A DNA stretch of 64,000 nt from Pseudooceanicola nanhaiensis (GCF_020171315.1 NZ_JAIUZP010000001.1:248001-312000); one strand, 5' to 3'. Counted from the stretch's first letter, positions 17,018-25,923 are shown. The notes: generated by a model from the sequence alone, not told the origin. Program-made: numbers and translations.

Positions 17018-18115
17018 TCAGCCCTCCTGCCGGCGGCGCAGCGCGAGGAACAGCCGTTCCAGCGGCAGGCGCACCATGTTGTCGAGCGCCCCGGTGAAGA
17101 GGATCACCAGCGCCTGGATCACCACGATCAGCTCGCGCGGGATCTTGGTCCAGAGTGCCAGTTCGGCGCCGCCCTGGTAGAGGAAGCCGAAGAGGATCGC
17201 GGCCAGCAGCACGCCGAAGGGATGGTTGCGCCCCATCAGCGCCACGGCGATGCCGATGAAGCCCGCGCCCTCGGTCGAGTTCAGCACGAGGCGCTCTGCC
17301 TCGCCCATGACGTTGTTGACCGCCATCATGCCCGCCAGACCGCCCGAGATCAGCATGGCGATCATGATGATCTTGACCGGCGAGATCCCGGCATAGACTG
17401 CCGCGCTCTCGCTCTTGCCATAGGCGCGGATCTCGTAGCCCAGCTTGGTGCGCCAGATCAGCAGCCAGACCGCGACACAGGCCACGAGGCCGATCAGGAA
17501 GGCCACGTTGGCCGGGGCCGCCTTAGAGAAGTTGATGCCGATGGGCGCGAGGATCTCGTGCAGGGTCGGCAGGTTGGTCGCCTCGGGGAAGCGCGCGGTG
17601 GCCGGGTCCATCGAGCCCATGGGCTTGAGGATGTTCACCAGCAGGTAGTTCAGCAGCGCGCCCGCGATGAAGTTGAACATGATCGTGGTGATCACGATGT
17701 GGCTGCCGCGCTTGGCCTGCAGGTAGGCCGGGATCGCGGCCCAGAGGGCGCCGAAGGCCGCCGCGGCAAGACCTGCGCCAAGTACCGCCAGCGTCCAGTG
17801 CGGCCACGGGATGAAAAGACACATCAGCGCCACGCCAAGGCCCCCCAGCGTCGCCTGACCTTCACCGCCGATGTTGAACAGCTGCGCATGGTAGGCGACC
17901 GAGACGGCCAGCCCGGTGAAGATGAAGTTGGTCGCGTAATAGAGCGTGTAGCCCCAGCCGTAGGTGGAGCCGAGCGCCCCGTCGACCATCAGCTTGAGCG
18001 CCGCGAGGGGGTCTTCGCCGATGGCGAGGATCACCAGCGCCGAGATCAGCGCCGCCAGCAGCAGCGAGATGAGCGGGATCAGGACGATATCCGCCCATGC
18101 CGGCATCTTGTCCAT
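17018..18115 (-). CDS. BMP-type (purine nucleoside) ABC transporter permease 1
   Basis: The protein has 365 residues and many membrane helices, with the family segments YHAQLFNIGGEGQATLGGLGVALM and IRAYGKSESAAVYAGISPVKIIM. The first permease of these importers is usually the longer one, as here. It forms the membrane channel with the second permease and is powered by the ATPase encoded just upstream. An alternative start six codons downstream (MPAW to internal) cannot be excluded; the long form keeps the first helix intact. Confidence 0.9.
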   Translation of the reverse strand: MDKMPAWADIVLIPLISLLLAALISALVILAIGEDPLAALKLMVDGALGSTYGWGYTLYYATNFIFTGLAVSVAYHAQLFNIGGEGQATLGGLGVALMCLFIPWPHWTLAVLGAGLAAAAFGALWAAIPAYLQAKRGSHIVITTIMFNFIAGALLNYLLVNILKPMGSMDPATARFPEATNLPTLHEILAPIGINFSKAAPANVAFLIGLVACVAVWLLIWRTKLGYEIRAYGKSESAAVYAGISPVKIIMIAMLISGGLAGMMAVNNVMGEAERLVLNSTEGAGFIGIAVALMGRNHPFGVLLAAILFGFLYQGGAELALWTKIPRELIVVIQALVILFTGALDNMVRLPLERLFLALRRRQEG

Positions 18116-18155
18116 GGATCAGGTCTCCGTTCCGGTGGAGGGGCAGGGGGGCGTC

Positions 18156-19793
18156 TCAGCCATTGGGCGGCGTCTCCCCCTGTTCCACGGCTTCCATGTT
18201 TTCCTCGATCGCCTTCCAGGCGGGCTGGTCGGGTTCGCCCTCGATGCCTGCCATCAGCAGGCCCAGTTCCCGTTCGTCGGTCTGTGCCGGATCGCGGAAG
18301 CCCATGATCCGGCCGTCGAACATGACCGCGACCCGGTCCGAGAGCGACATGATCTCGTCCAGCTCGACCGAGACGAGGAGGATCGCCTTGCCCTGGTCGC
18401 GCAGGCGCACGATTTCCTGGTGGATGAACTCGATCGCGCCGATGTCCACGCCGCGGGTGGGCTGGCCCACCAGCAGCAGGTCGGGATTGCGCTCGATCTC
18501 GCGGGCGACGACGATCTTCTGCTGGTTCCCGCCCGAGAAGTTCTTGGCCGCGAGGCGCGGGTTGGGCGGGCGCACGTCGAAGCGTTCCATCTTGCCCTCG
18601 GTCTCGCGCAGGAGGCCCGCGTTATCCATCAGCGGGCCCTTCTGGTAGGCGGGATCGCGGTGATAGCCGAAGGCCACGTTCTCCCACGCGGCAAAGTCCA
18701 TGATCAAGCCTTCGCGCTGCCGGTCTTCCGGCACATGGGCGATGCCCGCCGCGCGCCGGGCCATGCCGTCGGCGCTGGGGCCGGACAGGGCCAGCGGCTG
18801 GCCGTTCAGGGTGATCTCGCCCTTGGCGTTCAGGATCTGGCCGCCCAGAACCTGCATCAGCTCGGACTGGCCGTTGCCCGCCACCCCCGCGATGCCGAGG
18901 ATCTCGCCCGCGCGGATGTCGAGGGAGATGCCGCGCAGACGCTCCACCCCCTGTTCGTCGGTGACCTGCAGGTTCTTGACCGACAGGATCGTCCCGCCGG
19001 GTGTCGCGGGTTTCTTGTCCACGCGCAGCAGGACCTTGCGGCCCACCATCAGCTCGGCCAACTCCTCGGGGCTGGTCTCGGCGGTCTTCACGGTCGCCGT
19101 CATCTCGCCGCGGCGCATGACGCTCACCGTGTCGGTGATCTCCATGATCTCGCGCAGCTTGTGGGTGATCAGGATGACCGTCTTGCCCTCCTTGCGGAGG
19201 TTGTCGAGGATGCGGAACAGGTGGTCGGCCTCGGCCGGCGTGAGCACGCCGGTGGGCTCGTCCAGGATCAGGATCTCGGCCTGCCGGTAGAGCGCCTTGA
19301 GGATCTCGACACGCTGCTGGTGCCCGACGGAAAGCTGCTCGATCACCGCGTCGGGATCGACGTTCAGCTCGTACTCGCGCGACAGGTCCGTCAGCGAGCG
19401 CCGCGCTTTGGCCAGCGAGGGGCGCAGGAGCGGGCCATCCTCGGCGCCGAGGATGACATTCTCGAGGACGGTGAAATTCTCGACCAGCTTGAAGTGCTGG
19501 AACACCATGCCGATGCCCGCCGCGATGGCGGCCTGGCTGTCGGGGATGGACGTGGGCTTGCCGTCGATCAGGATCTCGCCGCGGTCGGCCTTGTAGAACC
19601 CGTAGAGGATCGACATGAGCGTGGATTTACCGGCGCCGTTTTCGCCGATGATCCCGTGGATCGTGCCCTTCTTGACCGAGATCGAGATGTCCTTGTTGGC
19701 CTGGACGGGTCCGAAGGCCTTGGAAATCCCTCTCAGTTCAATGGCTGGAGCGGCAGTTGCCTGCCGCTCCTGTGTCGTCGTTGCGCCGGTCAC
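18156..19793 (-). CDS. BMP-type (purine nucleoside) ABC transporter ATP-binding protein
   Basis: The protein has 545 residues and two fused ABC domains. Domain 1 has a normal P-loop (GENGAGKST, 50-58), the signature-like LSVGHQQRVE and Walker B ILILDEPTGVL. Domain 2 has the degenerate P-loop GVAGNGQSEL with FSGGNQQKIVVAREI and LLLVGQPTRGVD. One good and one degenerate site is normal for this importer class. The start lies four bases after the binding-protein stop. It energises the two permeases encoded downstream. Confidence 0.93.
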   Translation of the reverse strand: MTGATTTQERQATAAPAIELRGISKAFGPVQANKDISISVKKGTIHGIIGENGAGKSTLMSILYGFYKADRGEILIDGKPTSIPDSQAAIAAGIGMVFQHFKLVENFTVLENVILGAEDGPLLRPSLAKARRSLTDLSREYELNVDPDAVIEQLSVGHQQRVEILKALYRQAEILILDEPTGVLTPAEADHLFRILDNLRKEGKTVILITHKLREIMEITDTVSVMRRGEMTATVKTAETSPEELAELMVGRKVLLRVDKKPATPGGTILSVKNLQVTDEQGVERLRGISLDIRAGEILGIAGVAGNGQSELMQVLGGQILNAKGEITLNGQPLALSGPSADGMARRAAGIAHVPEDRQREGLIMDFAAWENVAFGYHRDPAYQKGPLMDNAGLLRETEGKMERFDVRPPNPRLAAKNFSGGNQQKIVVAREIERNPDLLLVGQPTRGVDIGAIEFIHQEIVRLRDQGKAILLVSVELDEIMSLSDRVAVMFDGRIMGFRDPAQTDERELGLLMAGIEGEPDQPAWKAIEENMEAVEQGETPPNG

Positions 19794-19797
19794 GGGA

Positions 19798-20787
19798 TTA
19801 CTGGACCGGGCAGGTGCTGTCGGTCATGTAGTCGTGCACCGCGATCTCGCCCGAGGCGATCTTGGTGGCGGCGTCGTCCACGGCGGCCTTCATCTCGTCG
19901 GTGATCAGCTCTGCGTTGAACTCGTCGAGGGCATAGCCCACGCCGCCGTTCGACAGGCCCATCACGTTGATGCCGACCTCGAGGTCGGTACCGGCCTTCA
20001 TCGCGTCATAAACCGCGTTGTCGACGCGCTTCATCATCGAGGTCAGGACCGAGCCGGGGTGCATGTAGTTCTGGTTGCTGTCCACGCCGATGGAGTAGAT
20101 GCCTTCGTCCGCAGCGGTCTGCAGCACGCCCACGCCCGAACCGCCGGCGGCGGCATAGACCACGTCCGCGCCCTGGCTGATCTGCGCCTTGGTCAGCTCC
20201 GAGCCCTTCACCGGGTCACCCCATGCGGCGGGGGTGGTGCCGATCATGTTCTGGATCACGGTCGCATCGGGGTTGGCCGCCTTGACGCCCTGCGCATAGC
20301 CGCAGGCGAACTTGCGGATCAGCGGGATGTCCATGCCGCCGACGAAGCCCACGGTGCCAGACTTGGACGCCATCGCGGCCATCATGCCGACGAGGTAGGA
20401 GCCTTCGTGCTCGTTGAAGACGACCGAGCGGACGTTGGGCTGGTCGACGACCATGTCGACGATGGCGAACTTGGTGTCGGGGTAGTCGGGGGCGACTTCA
20501 CCCAGCACGTCGCCGAAGGCGAAGCCGGTCATGATGATCGGGTTGGCGCCCGATTCGGCGAAACGACGCAGCGCCTGTTCGCGCATCGCTTCCGAGGTCA
20601 TCTCGATCTCGCGGAAGCTCTCACCGGATTCTTCGGCCCAGCGGGTCGCGCCGTTGAAGGCGGCTTCGTTGAAGCTCTTGTCGAACTTGCCGCCCAGATC
20701 GTAGATCAGCGCAGGTTCGGCGGCGACGGCACCGGCGGTCAGGGCGAGGCCCGCGGCCGCGCCGAGGAATTTCGTCATCAGGGTCAT
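19798..20787 (-). CDS. BMP family substrate-binding protein (nucleoside importer)
   Basis: The protein has 329 residues with a signal peptide (about 1-23, ending GAVAAEP) and no lipobox cysteine, so it should be a free periplasmic protein. The family features LIYDLGGKFDKSFNEAAFNGA, TGFAFGD, VGFVGGMDIPLIRKFACGYAQGV and SNQNYMHPGSVLTSMMK are those of basic-membrane-protein (Med/PnrA-like) purine nucleoside binders. GGGAGA precedes the ATG at 20787. It is the first gene of the operon, and the 158-base region upstream should contain the promoter. Confidence 0.93.
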   Translation of the reverse strand: MTLMTKFLGAAAGLALTAGAVAAEPALIYDLGGKFDKSFNEAAFNGATRWAEESGESFREIEMTSEAMREQALRRFAESGANPIIMTGFAFGDVLGEVAPDYPDTKFAIVDMVVDQPNVRSVVFNEHEGSYLVGMMAAMASKSGTVGFVGGMDIPLIRKFACGYAQGVKAANPDATVIQNMIGTTPAAWGDPVKGSELTKAQISQGADVVYAAAGGSGVGVLQTAADEGIYSIGVDSNQNYMHPGSVLTSMMKRVDNAVYDAMKAGTDLEVGINVMGLSNGGVGYALDEFNAELITDEMKAAVDDAATKIASGEIAVHDYMTDSTCPVQ

Positions 20788-20945
20788 TGTCGTCTCCCGG
20801 TTGGTAGAGGCGCCCGGTGCACTTGTCCGGCCCGGTCGCGCCTTCGGATCTTGGTTGATCAGACACGATTTAGGACTGACGGCCCTTTGGGGGTCAATAG
20901 CAAACTGGCCCGCCCCGGCGTTGGATTGCCTAACGGAACCGGGGG

Positions 20946-21362
20946 TTACGTCAATTGCTTGCTCAGGATTTCAGCATCCACGGGATCGCCTTGCGGCGTG
21001 TGGTAGTAGCCCCGGCGCCGTCCGGTAAGCTGCCAGCCCGCGCCGGTATAGAGGCCGCGCGCCGCTTCGTTCGTCACCGCCACCTCGAGGAAGGCCGTCG
21101 CCGCCCCCCGTGTCCGCGCCGTCGCCTCGAAGGCGGCCAGCAGGCGGGCCCCGCTGCCTTGGCGGCGCGCGGTGGGGGCGACGGCGATGGTCAGCAGTTC
21201 GGCCTCATCCGCGATGACGCGGCCAAGGATGAACCCCGCCGCGCCGTCTGTCTCGACAAAGCAGAGCGGCGAGGCGAGGAAATCCGCGAAATCCCGGGCC
21301 GGCCATGGCGCAGGCATGACGAAGCTCGCCCCGTGGATGCGGGCGAGGTCCTCGGGGGTCAT
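20946..21362 (-). CDS. rimI: ribosomal protein S18-alanine N-acetyltransferase
   Basis: The protein has 138 residues with the GNAT fold. The acetyl-CoA motif is ARRQGSGARLL, followed by FLEVAVTNEAARGLYTGAGWQLTGRRRGYYH, typical of RimI. It acetylates the N-terminal alanine of ribosomal protein S18. The start at 21362 gives the conserved N-terminus MTPEDLARIH; an ATG pair at 21407-21410 would add an odd GPELGPELG tail and overlap tsaB. The tsaB-rimI order is widely conserved. Confidence 0.85.
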   Translation of the reverse strand: MTPEDLARIHGASFVMPAPWPARDFADFLASPLCFVETDGAAGFILGRVIADEAELLTIAVAPTARRQGSGARLLAAFEATARTRGAATAFLEVAVTNEAARGLYTGAGWQLTGRRRGYYHTPQGDPVDAEILSKQLT

Positions 21363-21399
21363 GTCAGAACCCAGTTCTGGCCCCAGTTCAGGCCCCTGT

Positions 21400-21978
21400 T
21401 CAGGCATCATCGAGGATACGCGGTGCCGGGTCGCGCGGCGGGGCGGCATCGGCTGGCTTGAGGTAGAGCGGCGCGGGGGCGGCCAGCCCTTCTGTCGCGG
21501 CCTGTGCGGCGACGCGGGCGATGGCCTCGGCCAGCGCCGGGCCTGCGGGGGGCAGGGCGGGATCGCCGGCCTCTGCCGCGGGCAGCAACTCGGGCGTGCC
21601 GCCGGGGGCGAAGACATAGAGATGATCGCGCGGCGCGGGAACGGCGGCGCTGCGCCAGGGGGCCAGCAGTGCGATGGCCTCGAAGGTGCTGACCCCGACG
21701 GCGGGGATGGCGAGCGAGAGCGCCAGCCCGCGCGCGGCAGAGACAGAGATGCGGATGCCGGTGAAATTGCCCGGGCCCACGCCCACGCCGATGCGGTCAA
21801 GCTCGGCCCAGGTGACGCCGCCCTCGGCCAGCACCTCCTCCAGCAGGGGGAAGAGCCGTTCGGCCTGGCCGCGGGTCATCTCTTCGGCGCGGGCCACCAG
21901 CAGGGTGTCACCCCGCAGCAAAGCGGCCGCGCAATGCGCGGCCGATGTGTCGAACCCGAGGGTCAGAAGATCGGACAT
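21400..21978 (-). CDS. tsaB: tRNA threonylcarbamoyladenosine synthesis protein TsaB
   Basis: The protein has 192 residues. The N-terminus (LLTLGFDTSAAHCAAALL) and the VGVGPGNFTGIRISVSAARGLALSL segment are characteristic of TsaB, the inactive-kinase partner of TsaD in making the t6A base of tRNA. It is somewhat shorter than the Escherichia coli protein, and its C-terminal half is alanine/proline-rich. It lies between the Nfu-type gene (9 bases upstream) and rimI on the same strand. Confidence 0.92.
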   Translation of the reverse strand: MSDLLTLGFDTSAAHCAAALLRGDTLLVARAEEMTRGQAERLFPLLEEVLAEGGVTWAELDRIGVGVGPGNFTGIRISVSAARGLALSLAIPAVGVSTFEAIALLAPWRSAAVPAPRDHLYVFAPGGTPELLPAAEAGDPALPPAGPALAEAIARVAAQAATEGLAAPAPLYLKPADAAPPRDPAPRILDDA

Positions 21979-21987
21979 GAGACCGGG

Positions 21988-22551
21988 TCAGACCGCCACG
22001 GGGCGGACTTCGGTCACTTCCGGGATGTAGTGCCGCAGCAGGTTCTCGATCCCCATCTTCAGCGTCAGCGTGGACGAGGGGCAGCCTGCGCAGGCGCCCT
22101 GCATGTGCAGGTAGACAACGCCGCGGTCGAAGCCGTGGAAGGTGATGTCGCCACCGTCCTGCGCCACGGCGGGCCGCACGCGGGTGTCGAGCAGTTCCTT
22201 GATCTGGCCCACCACTTCGCCGTCGGGGCCGTCATGCTCGGCATGGCCGGCCGGGGCGACGCCCTCGCCTGCCATCACGGGCTGGCCGGACTGGTAGTGT
22301 TCCATGATCGCGCCGAGGATCGCCGGCTTGATATGGTCCCATTCCGTTGCTTCGGTCTTCGTCACGGTGACGAAGTCATTGCCGAAGAAGACACCGGCAA
22401 CGCCGGGCACGGAGAAGATGCGGGTCGCGAGCGGCGACGCGGAAGCGCCCTCGGCGGTGGGGAAATCGGCTGTGCCGGTGTCCAGCACGGTCTGACCGGG
22501 CAGGAACTTCAGCGTGGCGGGATTCGGGGTGGATTCGGTCTGAATGAACAT
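21988..22551 (-). CDS. NifU-like iron-sulfur cluster carrier (Nfu type)
   Basis: The protein has 187 residues with an N-terminal Nfu_N domain (MFIQTESTPNPATLKFLPGQ to about residue 90) and a C-terminal NifU-like domain with the cluster-binding C154-A-G-C157. It is a late-acting Fe-S carrier that delivers [4Fe-4S] clusters to target enzymes in the cytoplasm. Several likely clients are encoded in this window (HemN, FnrL, CcoG, the FeS photolyase), although no special link is shown. A histidine/glycine-rich linker lies at about 95-112. Confidence 0.93.
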   Translation of the reverse strand: MFIQTESTPNPATLKFLPGQTVLDTGTADFPTAEGASASPLATRIFSVPGVAGVFFGNDFVTVTKTEATEWDHIKPAILGAIMEHYQSGQPVMAGEGVAPAGHAEHDGPDGEVVGQIKELLDTRVRPAVAQDGGDITFHGFDRGVVYLHMQGACAGCPSSTLTLKMGIENLLRHYIPEVTEVRPVAV

Positions 22552-22658
22552 CTGTGGCCCCTGTTTTGCTGTGGAACCCTATATGCGCCTCGTCCTGCGC
22601 CGGGTCAAGGTTTGGAACGATTCTAAATTGGCGGCCTGAGTGTCTGCCAGTGCCCGGG

Positions 22659-23114
22659 TCAGGTGATGGCTTCGAGCCGTTCCTTGGACATGTCGCCGGG
22701 CACGATGGTGACAGGCACCGGCAGGCTGCCTGAGTTGCGCGACATCTGGGTGACGAGCGGCCCGGGCCCGGCCTTTTCCGTCCCCGCCCCAAGGACCAGA
22801 ACGCCGATCTCGGGGTCTTCCTTGATCTGGGCGAGGATCTCGGGCACGGCCTCGCCTTCGCGGATCACCAGTTCCGGGTCGATGCCCTGCCGGTCACGCA
22901 TCCATTTCGCGAAGACCTCGAAATGCGCCACGATCCGCTCGCGGGCCTCCTCGCGCATGATGTCGCCCACGCCGAGCCAGTGGTTGAATTCCTCCGGCGC
23001 GATGACCGAGAGAATCGCCACGCCGCCGCCGGTGTTGGCGGCCCGCATGGCGGCAAAGCGCATGGCGTTCAGGCATTCACGGCTGTCATCGAGGACGACG
23101 AGAAACTTGCGCAT
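22659..23114 (-). CDS. universal stress protein
   Basis: The protein has 151 residues with one UspA domain. The N-terminus MRKFLVVLDDSRECLNAMRFAAMRA and the ATP-binding-like C-terminal GAGTEKAGPGPLVTQMSRNSGSLPVPVTIVPG are typical. The start at 23114 is chosen because MRKFLVV is the conserved beginning; the sequence further upstream is low-complexity and runs toward the rnpB promoter. It lies about 110 bases upstream of the Nfu gene on the same strand. A specific role is not evident. Confidence 0.88.
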   Translation of the reverse strand: MRKFLVVLDDSRECLNAMRFAAMRAANTGGGVAILSVIAPEEFNHWLGVGDIMREEARERIVAHFEVFAKWMRDRQGIDPELVIREGEAVPEILAQIKEDPEIGVLVLGAGTEKAGPGPLVTQMSRNSGSLPVPVTIVPGDMSKERLEAIT

Positions 23115-23242
23115 GGTGATAGACCCCTCTTCGGCGCGGATCATGACAGCCGGGCGGGGGGCAGGCAATGGGCTAGCGCCACGGGGGGACGGCAAGCCGC
23201 GCCCGGGTGGGGCGGCTGGCCCCAGGGCCGCGCCAACAGGGC

Positions 23243-23270
23243 TTGCACGAACGCCTCCTTCCGCTATACC
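23243..23270 (+). promoter_or_regulatory. sigma-70 type promoter of rnpB
   Basis: TTGCAC (23243-23248) and TATACC (23265-23270) are separated by 16 bases, and the expected start site 7-8 bases later coincides with the 5' end of the P1 helix of RNase P RNA. The 4.5S RNA promoter in this window has the same style (TTGCAA-17-TATATC). Confidence 0.6.
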
Positions 23271-23277
23271 CCGCCCT

Positions 23278-23698
23278 CGCGCGGAGGGCCGGATGGCCGC
23301 GGCAGCCTGCTGTCGAGGAAAGTCCGGACTCCACAAGGCAACGGTGCCGGGTAACGCCCGGCGGGGGCAACCCCAGGGAAAGCGCCACAGAAAACAGACC
23401 GCCCTGGCCGGACCATCGGGTCCGCCTTCGCGAGAAGGGGCAGGGTAAGGGTGAAACGGTGGGGTAAGAGCCCACCGCGGGACGGGCAACCGGACCGGCA
23501 CGGCAAGCCCCACCGGGAGCAATGCCAAATAGGGACCCCGTCGCGGGCCGGTCGCGCAAGCGATACCGCCGCAGGATCGCCTTGGTTCGAGGGTCCGGGT
23601 TGGCAGCTATAGGCGCGGGGGCGATCCCGCGTTCAGATGAATGGTCATCCAGGGGATTTTTTCCCCGGACAGAATCCGGCTTACAGGCCCTCCGCGCA
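23278..23698 (+). ncRNA. rnpB: RNase P RNA, bacterial class A
   Basis: The terminal P1 helix is formed by GCGGAGGGCC at 23281-23290 and its complement at 23686-23695. The universally conserved GAGGAAAGTCCGGACTCC lies at 23315-23332, and near the 3' end the matching CAGAATCCGGCTTAC is at 23670-23684. Further class-A landmarks are CAGGGAAAGCGCCACAGAAA and GGGTAAGGGTGAAACGGT in the middle. Length is about 415 bases. Ends are accurate to a few bases. The ATG-initiated frames that cross it are not genes. Confidence 0.96.
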
Positions 23699-23937
23699 AA
23701 AAATCACAGCCCCGAGGGAACCCGTTGCAGGCGTTCCGGAATTTCACGCCAGCGAGAGGCCGCGGGCGGCGGCGTGATCATTTTTCCGCCGATGATTTCC
23801 GGGCTTGGCGGCGCTAACATGCCAATGTTCAATGATTTTTTCCGGGAACCCTCGGTGAGGCGGCGGGTTGTGCTGCCGATGACAACGCGGCCTGCCACAT
23901 CCCTCGAACGGCGGGCCTTCCTGAGGAGGACGAAGTT

Positions 23938-24699
23938 ATGAAAACCATGTTCCAGACCACCAGCCGCGCTGCCCTGATCGCCCTGATTGCTGCCGCACCG
24001 ATCTCTGCCGCATATGCCCAGACGGCATCCGAAGAAGCCCCCGCCGACGCCCAGATCATGCCCGAAGCCGATGCCTCTGCCTCGGCTGATGTGACCGCGC
24101 CGGAGACCGGTGCCGCCGACGAAGTGGCCGCAGAAGAAACGATGCCCGCCGATCCGTCCACCGACATGGCGTCGGACGACATGATCCCGGCAGACGGTTC
24201 CACCGACATGGCCGCCGACAGCACGATGCCGGCCGACAGCGCCACCGGCATGGGCGCCGATGTGGGCACCGACATGTCCGCCGACACGGATATGGCCGCC
24301 GCCGAAGAGCCCGCCAAGCCGGTCGATGGCCAGATCACCATGCAGGACGGCGACACGATCCTTGCGCAGGACCTGCTGGGCGCCACCGTCTACAACGACA
24401 TGGACGAGAACGTCGGTGACATCTCCGACTTCATCATCTCCATGGACGGCAACGTTGAAGGCGTCGTGATCGGTGTCGGCGGCTTCCTCGGCCTCGGCGA
24501 GAAATCGGTCGCCATCGAGATGGCCGCCCTCGACGTGGTGGCAGATGATGCGGGCAACCCGCGCCTCGTGACCTCGGCCACCCAGGCCGATCTGGAAGCC
24601 GCGCCCGAGTTCGTCACTGCCGATGAACAGGCCGCTCAGGCCGACAACGATGCCATGATGAACTCCGGTTCGGCTGGTACCACGGCCCCGGTGGAATAA
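23938..24699 (+). CDS. secreted PRC-barrel domain protein with acidic repeat-like linker
   Basis: The protein has 253 residues. A signal peptide ends near residue 27 (ISAAYA-QTA). Residues 30-127 are a very acidic, low-complexity stretch dominated by Ala, Asp, Ser, Thr and Met, with recurring (S)TDMA and PAD units. A PRC-barrel domain follows (about 139-215: ILAQDLLGATVYNDMDENVGDISDFIISMDG). The protein is thus a periplasmic PRC-barrel with a long disordered acidic arm; its ligand is unknown. AGGAGGAC precedes the ATG, and a hairpin terminator follows the stop. Confidence 0.85.
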   Translation: MKTMFQTTSRAALIALIAAAPISAAYAQTASEEAPADAQIMPEADASASADVTAPETGAADEVAAEETMPADPSTDMASDDMIPADGSTDMAADSTMPADSATGMGADVGTDMSADTDMAAAEEPAKPVDGQITMQDGDTILAQDLLGATVYNDMDENVGDISDFIISMDGNVEGVVIGVGGFLGLGEKSVAIEMAALDVVADDAGNPRLVTSATQADLEAAPEFVTADEQAAQADNDAMMNSGSAGTTAPVE

Positions 24700-24739
24700 T
24701 CCGGCCCGATCTCCGGGGCCGCATGACAGGTCCCATGCA

Positions 24740-24766
24740 GGGGGTGGCTTCGGCTGCCCCCTTTTT
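24740..24766 (+). terminator. terminator after the PRC-barrel gene
   Basis: The stem is GGGGGTGGC / GCTGCCCCC with a TTCG loop (including G-U pairs), directly followed by TTTTT. Confidence 0.75.
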
Positions 24767-24837
24767 CGGTCCGCCCCGCGTCCTGGGGGGAGGGGCCGTT
24801 TTTCTGCCTATTCCGCCAAAAACCTCTCCGATGGTGG

Positions 24838-24865
24838 TTGACTCATCGTCGGGCATCGGTAAAAG
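24838..24865 (+). promoter_or_regulatory. candidate promoter of rpmG
   Basis: TTGACT (24838-24843) and TAAAAG (24860-24865) are spaced by 16 bases, about 70 bases before the rpmG start codon. The -35 matches consensus in five of six positions and the -10 in four. Confidence 0.4.
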
Positions 24866-24935
24866 GCGGGCTTCATGAGATTTCACGGGCGACGTGCACC
24901 CTTCAGGGTGCCGCACCCCGCGCAGGAGAAGACAA

Positions 24936-25103
24936 ATGGCGAAGCCGACCACCATTAAGATCCGCCTGAACTCGTCCGCGGGCACGGGCCACTTTTACGT
25001 GACCAAGAAGAACGCTCGCACGATGACCGAGAAGATGACCGTACGCAAGTACGACCCGGTCGCGCGGAAGCACGTCGAGTACAAGGAAGGCAAGATCAAG
25101 TAA
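24936..25103 (+). CDS. rpmG: 50S ribosomal protein L33
   Basis: The protein has 55 residues: [20 protein letters not shown], then a basic stretch ending [18 protein letters not shown]. This is the cysteine-free form of L33 (no CxxC pairs), which does not bind zinc. The start is at 24936, preceded by AGGAGAAGAC; upstream in-frame codons do not match the family. The gene is monocistronic, with its own promoter candidate upstream and a strong terminator downstream. Confidence 0.96.
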   Translation: MAKPTTIKIRLNSSAGTGHFYVTKKNARTMTEKMTVRKYDPVARKHVEYKEGKIK

Positions 25104-25129
25104 GCCCTCCGACGGACTGACAAGATGCA

Positions 25130-25160
25130 AAGCCGCGCCCTTCCAGAGCGCGGCTTTTCT
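25130..25160 (+). terminator. terminator of rpmG
   Basis: The stem is AGCCGCGC / GCGCGGCT with a nine-base loop, followed by TTTCTCTTT. Confidence 0.85.
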
Positions 25161-25207
25161 CTTTCCGGGTCGCGCCCTGTCTCCCTCTTCCGACAGGACA
25201 TGATCCC

Positions 25208-25717
25208 ATGTGTGACACGCTCACGATCCGCCCCGCCGCGCCCCCGGATGCCGAGGCCCTCAGCCGGTTATTGAGCCGGTCCTACCGCGCGCTGCTGGCC
25301 ACCGACTACGCCCCCGCGCTCCTCGCCGAGGCGCTGCCCTACATCGGGCAGGCCCGGCCCGCACTGCTGGGCTGTGGCACCTACTTCCTCACCCAGGACA
25401 GCGATGGCCGCCTGATCGCGGCCGGTGGCTGGACGGACACCTCGCCCCACGGGCGGGCCGCCCGCACCGGCGAGGCCCACATCCGCCATGTGGCCGTCGA
25501 TCCCGACGCCATCCGGCAGGGCCATGGCCAGCGGCTGCTGGGCCATATCTTGGCCCATGCCCGTCACGCCGGGGTCACGCGGCTGCATTGCCTCTCAACG
25601 CTCACCGCCGCCCCGTTCTACCGGGCGCAGGGCTTCGAAACGCTGGCCAAGGTCGAAACCCGCCTCGTGCCGGGCCTCTATTTCCCGGTGGTCCAGATGC
25701 AGCGCAGCCTCGCCTGA
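25208..25717 (+). CDS. GNAT family N-acetyltransferase
   Basis: The protein has 169 residues. The acetyl-CoA-binding loop is DPDAIRQGHGQRLLGHIL (about 98-115), preceded by the strand AHIRHVAVDP and followed by the C-terminal APFYRAQGFETL typical of GNAT enzymes. The acceptor cannot be predicted. It stands alone between the rpmG terminator and copy B of the dispersed repeat. Confidence 0.85.
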   Translation: MCDTLTIRPAAPPDAEALSRLLSRSYRALLATDYAPALLAEALPYIGQARPALLGCGTYFLTQDSDGRLIAAGGWTDTSPHGRAARTGEAHIRHVAVDPDAIRQGHGQRLLGHILAHARHAGVTRLHCLSTLTAAPFYRAQGFETLAKVETRLVPGLYFPVVQMQRSLA

Positions 25718-25723
25718 CGTCTT

Positions 25724-25790
25724 CATCCACTGTTCGCAAATATCCTCGGGGGGAGGGGCCGCAGGCCCCGGGGGGCAGACAGCCCCCCCC
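25724..25790 (+). repeat. dispersed hairpin repeat, copy B
   Basis: The head CATCCACTGTTCGCAAATAT is followed by CCTCGGGGGG, a hairpin (GGGGCC-GCA-GGCCCC) and a GGGGGGC-AGACA-GCCCCCC hairpin. It starts six bases after the GNAT stop, in sense orientation. Confidence 0.85.
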
Positions 25791-25875
25791 CTCACACGCC
25801 GGAGGCCCGCGCAGCCGATTGCCCAGGGGCCGCAACTCCAGATGCGGTCCCGCCCGGGGGCGGGGCAAAGAAAAA

Positions 25876-25900
25876 GGGCCGGTCCCGCAGGACCGGCCCC
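25876..25900 (-). terminator. terminator of the Bax-inhibitor-like gene
   Basis: An inverted repeat (GGGGCCGGTCC / GGACCGGCCC on the minus strand) lies about 24 bases beyond the stop and is followed on the minus strand by TTTTTCTTT. Confidence 0.85.
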
Positions 25901-25923
25901 CGAAAGGCATCAGGCTGGAGGGC

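Noticed and set aside
21363-21410. Longer RimI starting at 21410 with a GPELGPELG tail
   Set aside because: The tail comes from a short direct repeat and has no family match, and no ribosome binding site supports that start.
23522-23941. A 139-codon frame across the end of the RNase P RNA
   Set aside because: It lies inside rnpB and the gap before the PRC-barrel gene and has no protein-like features.
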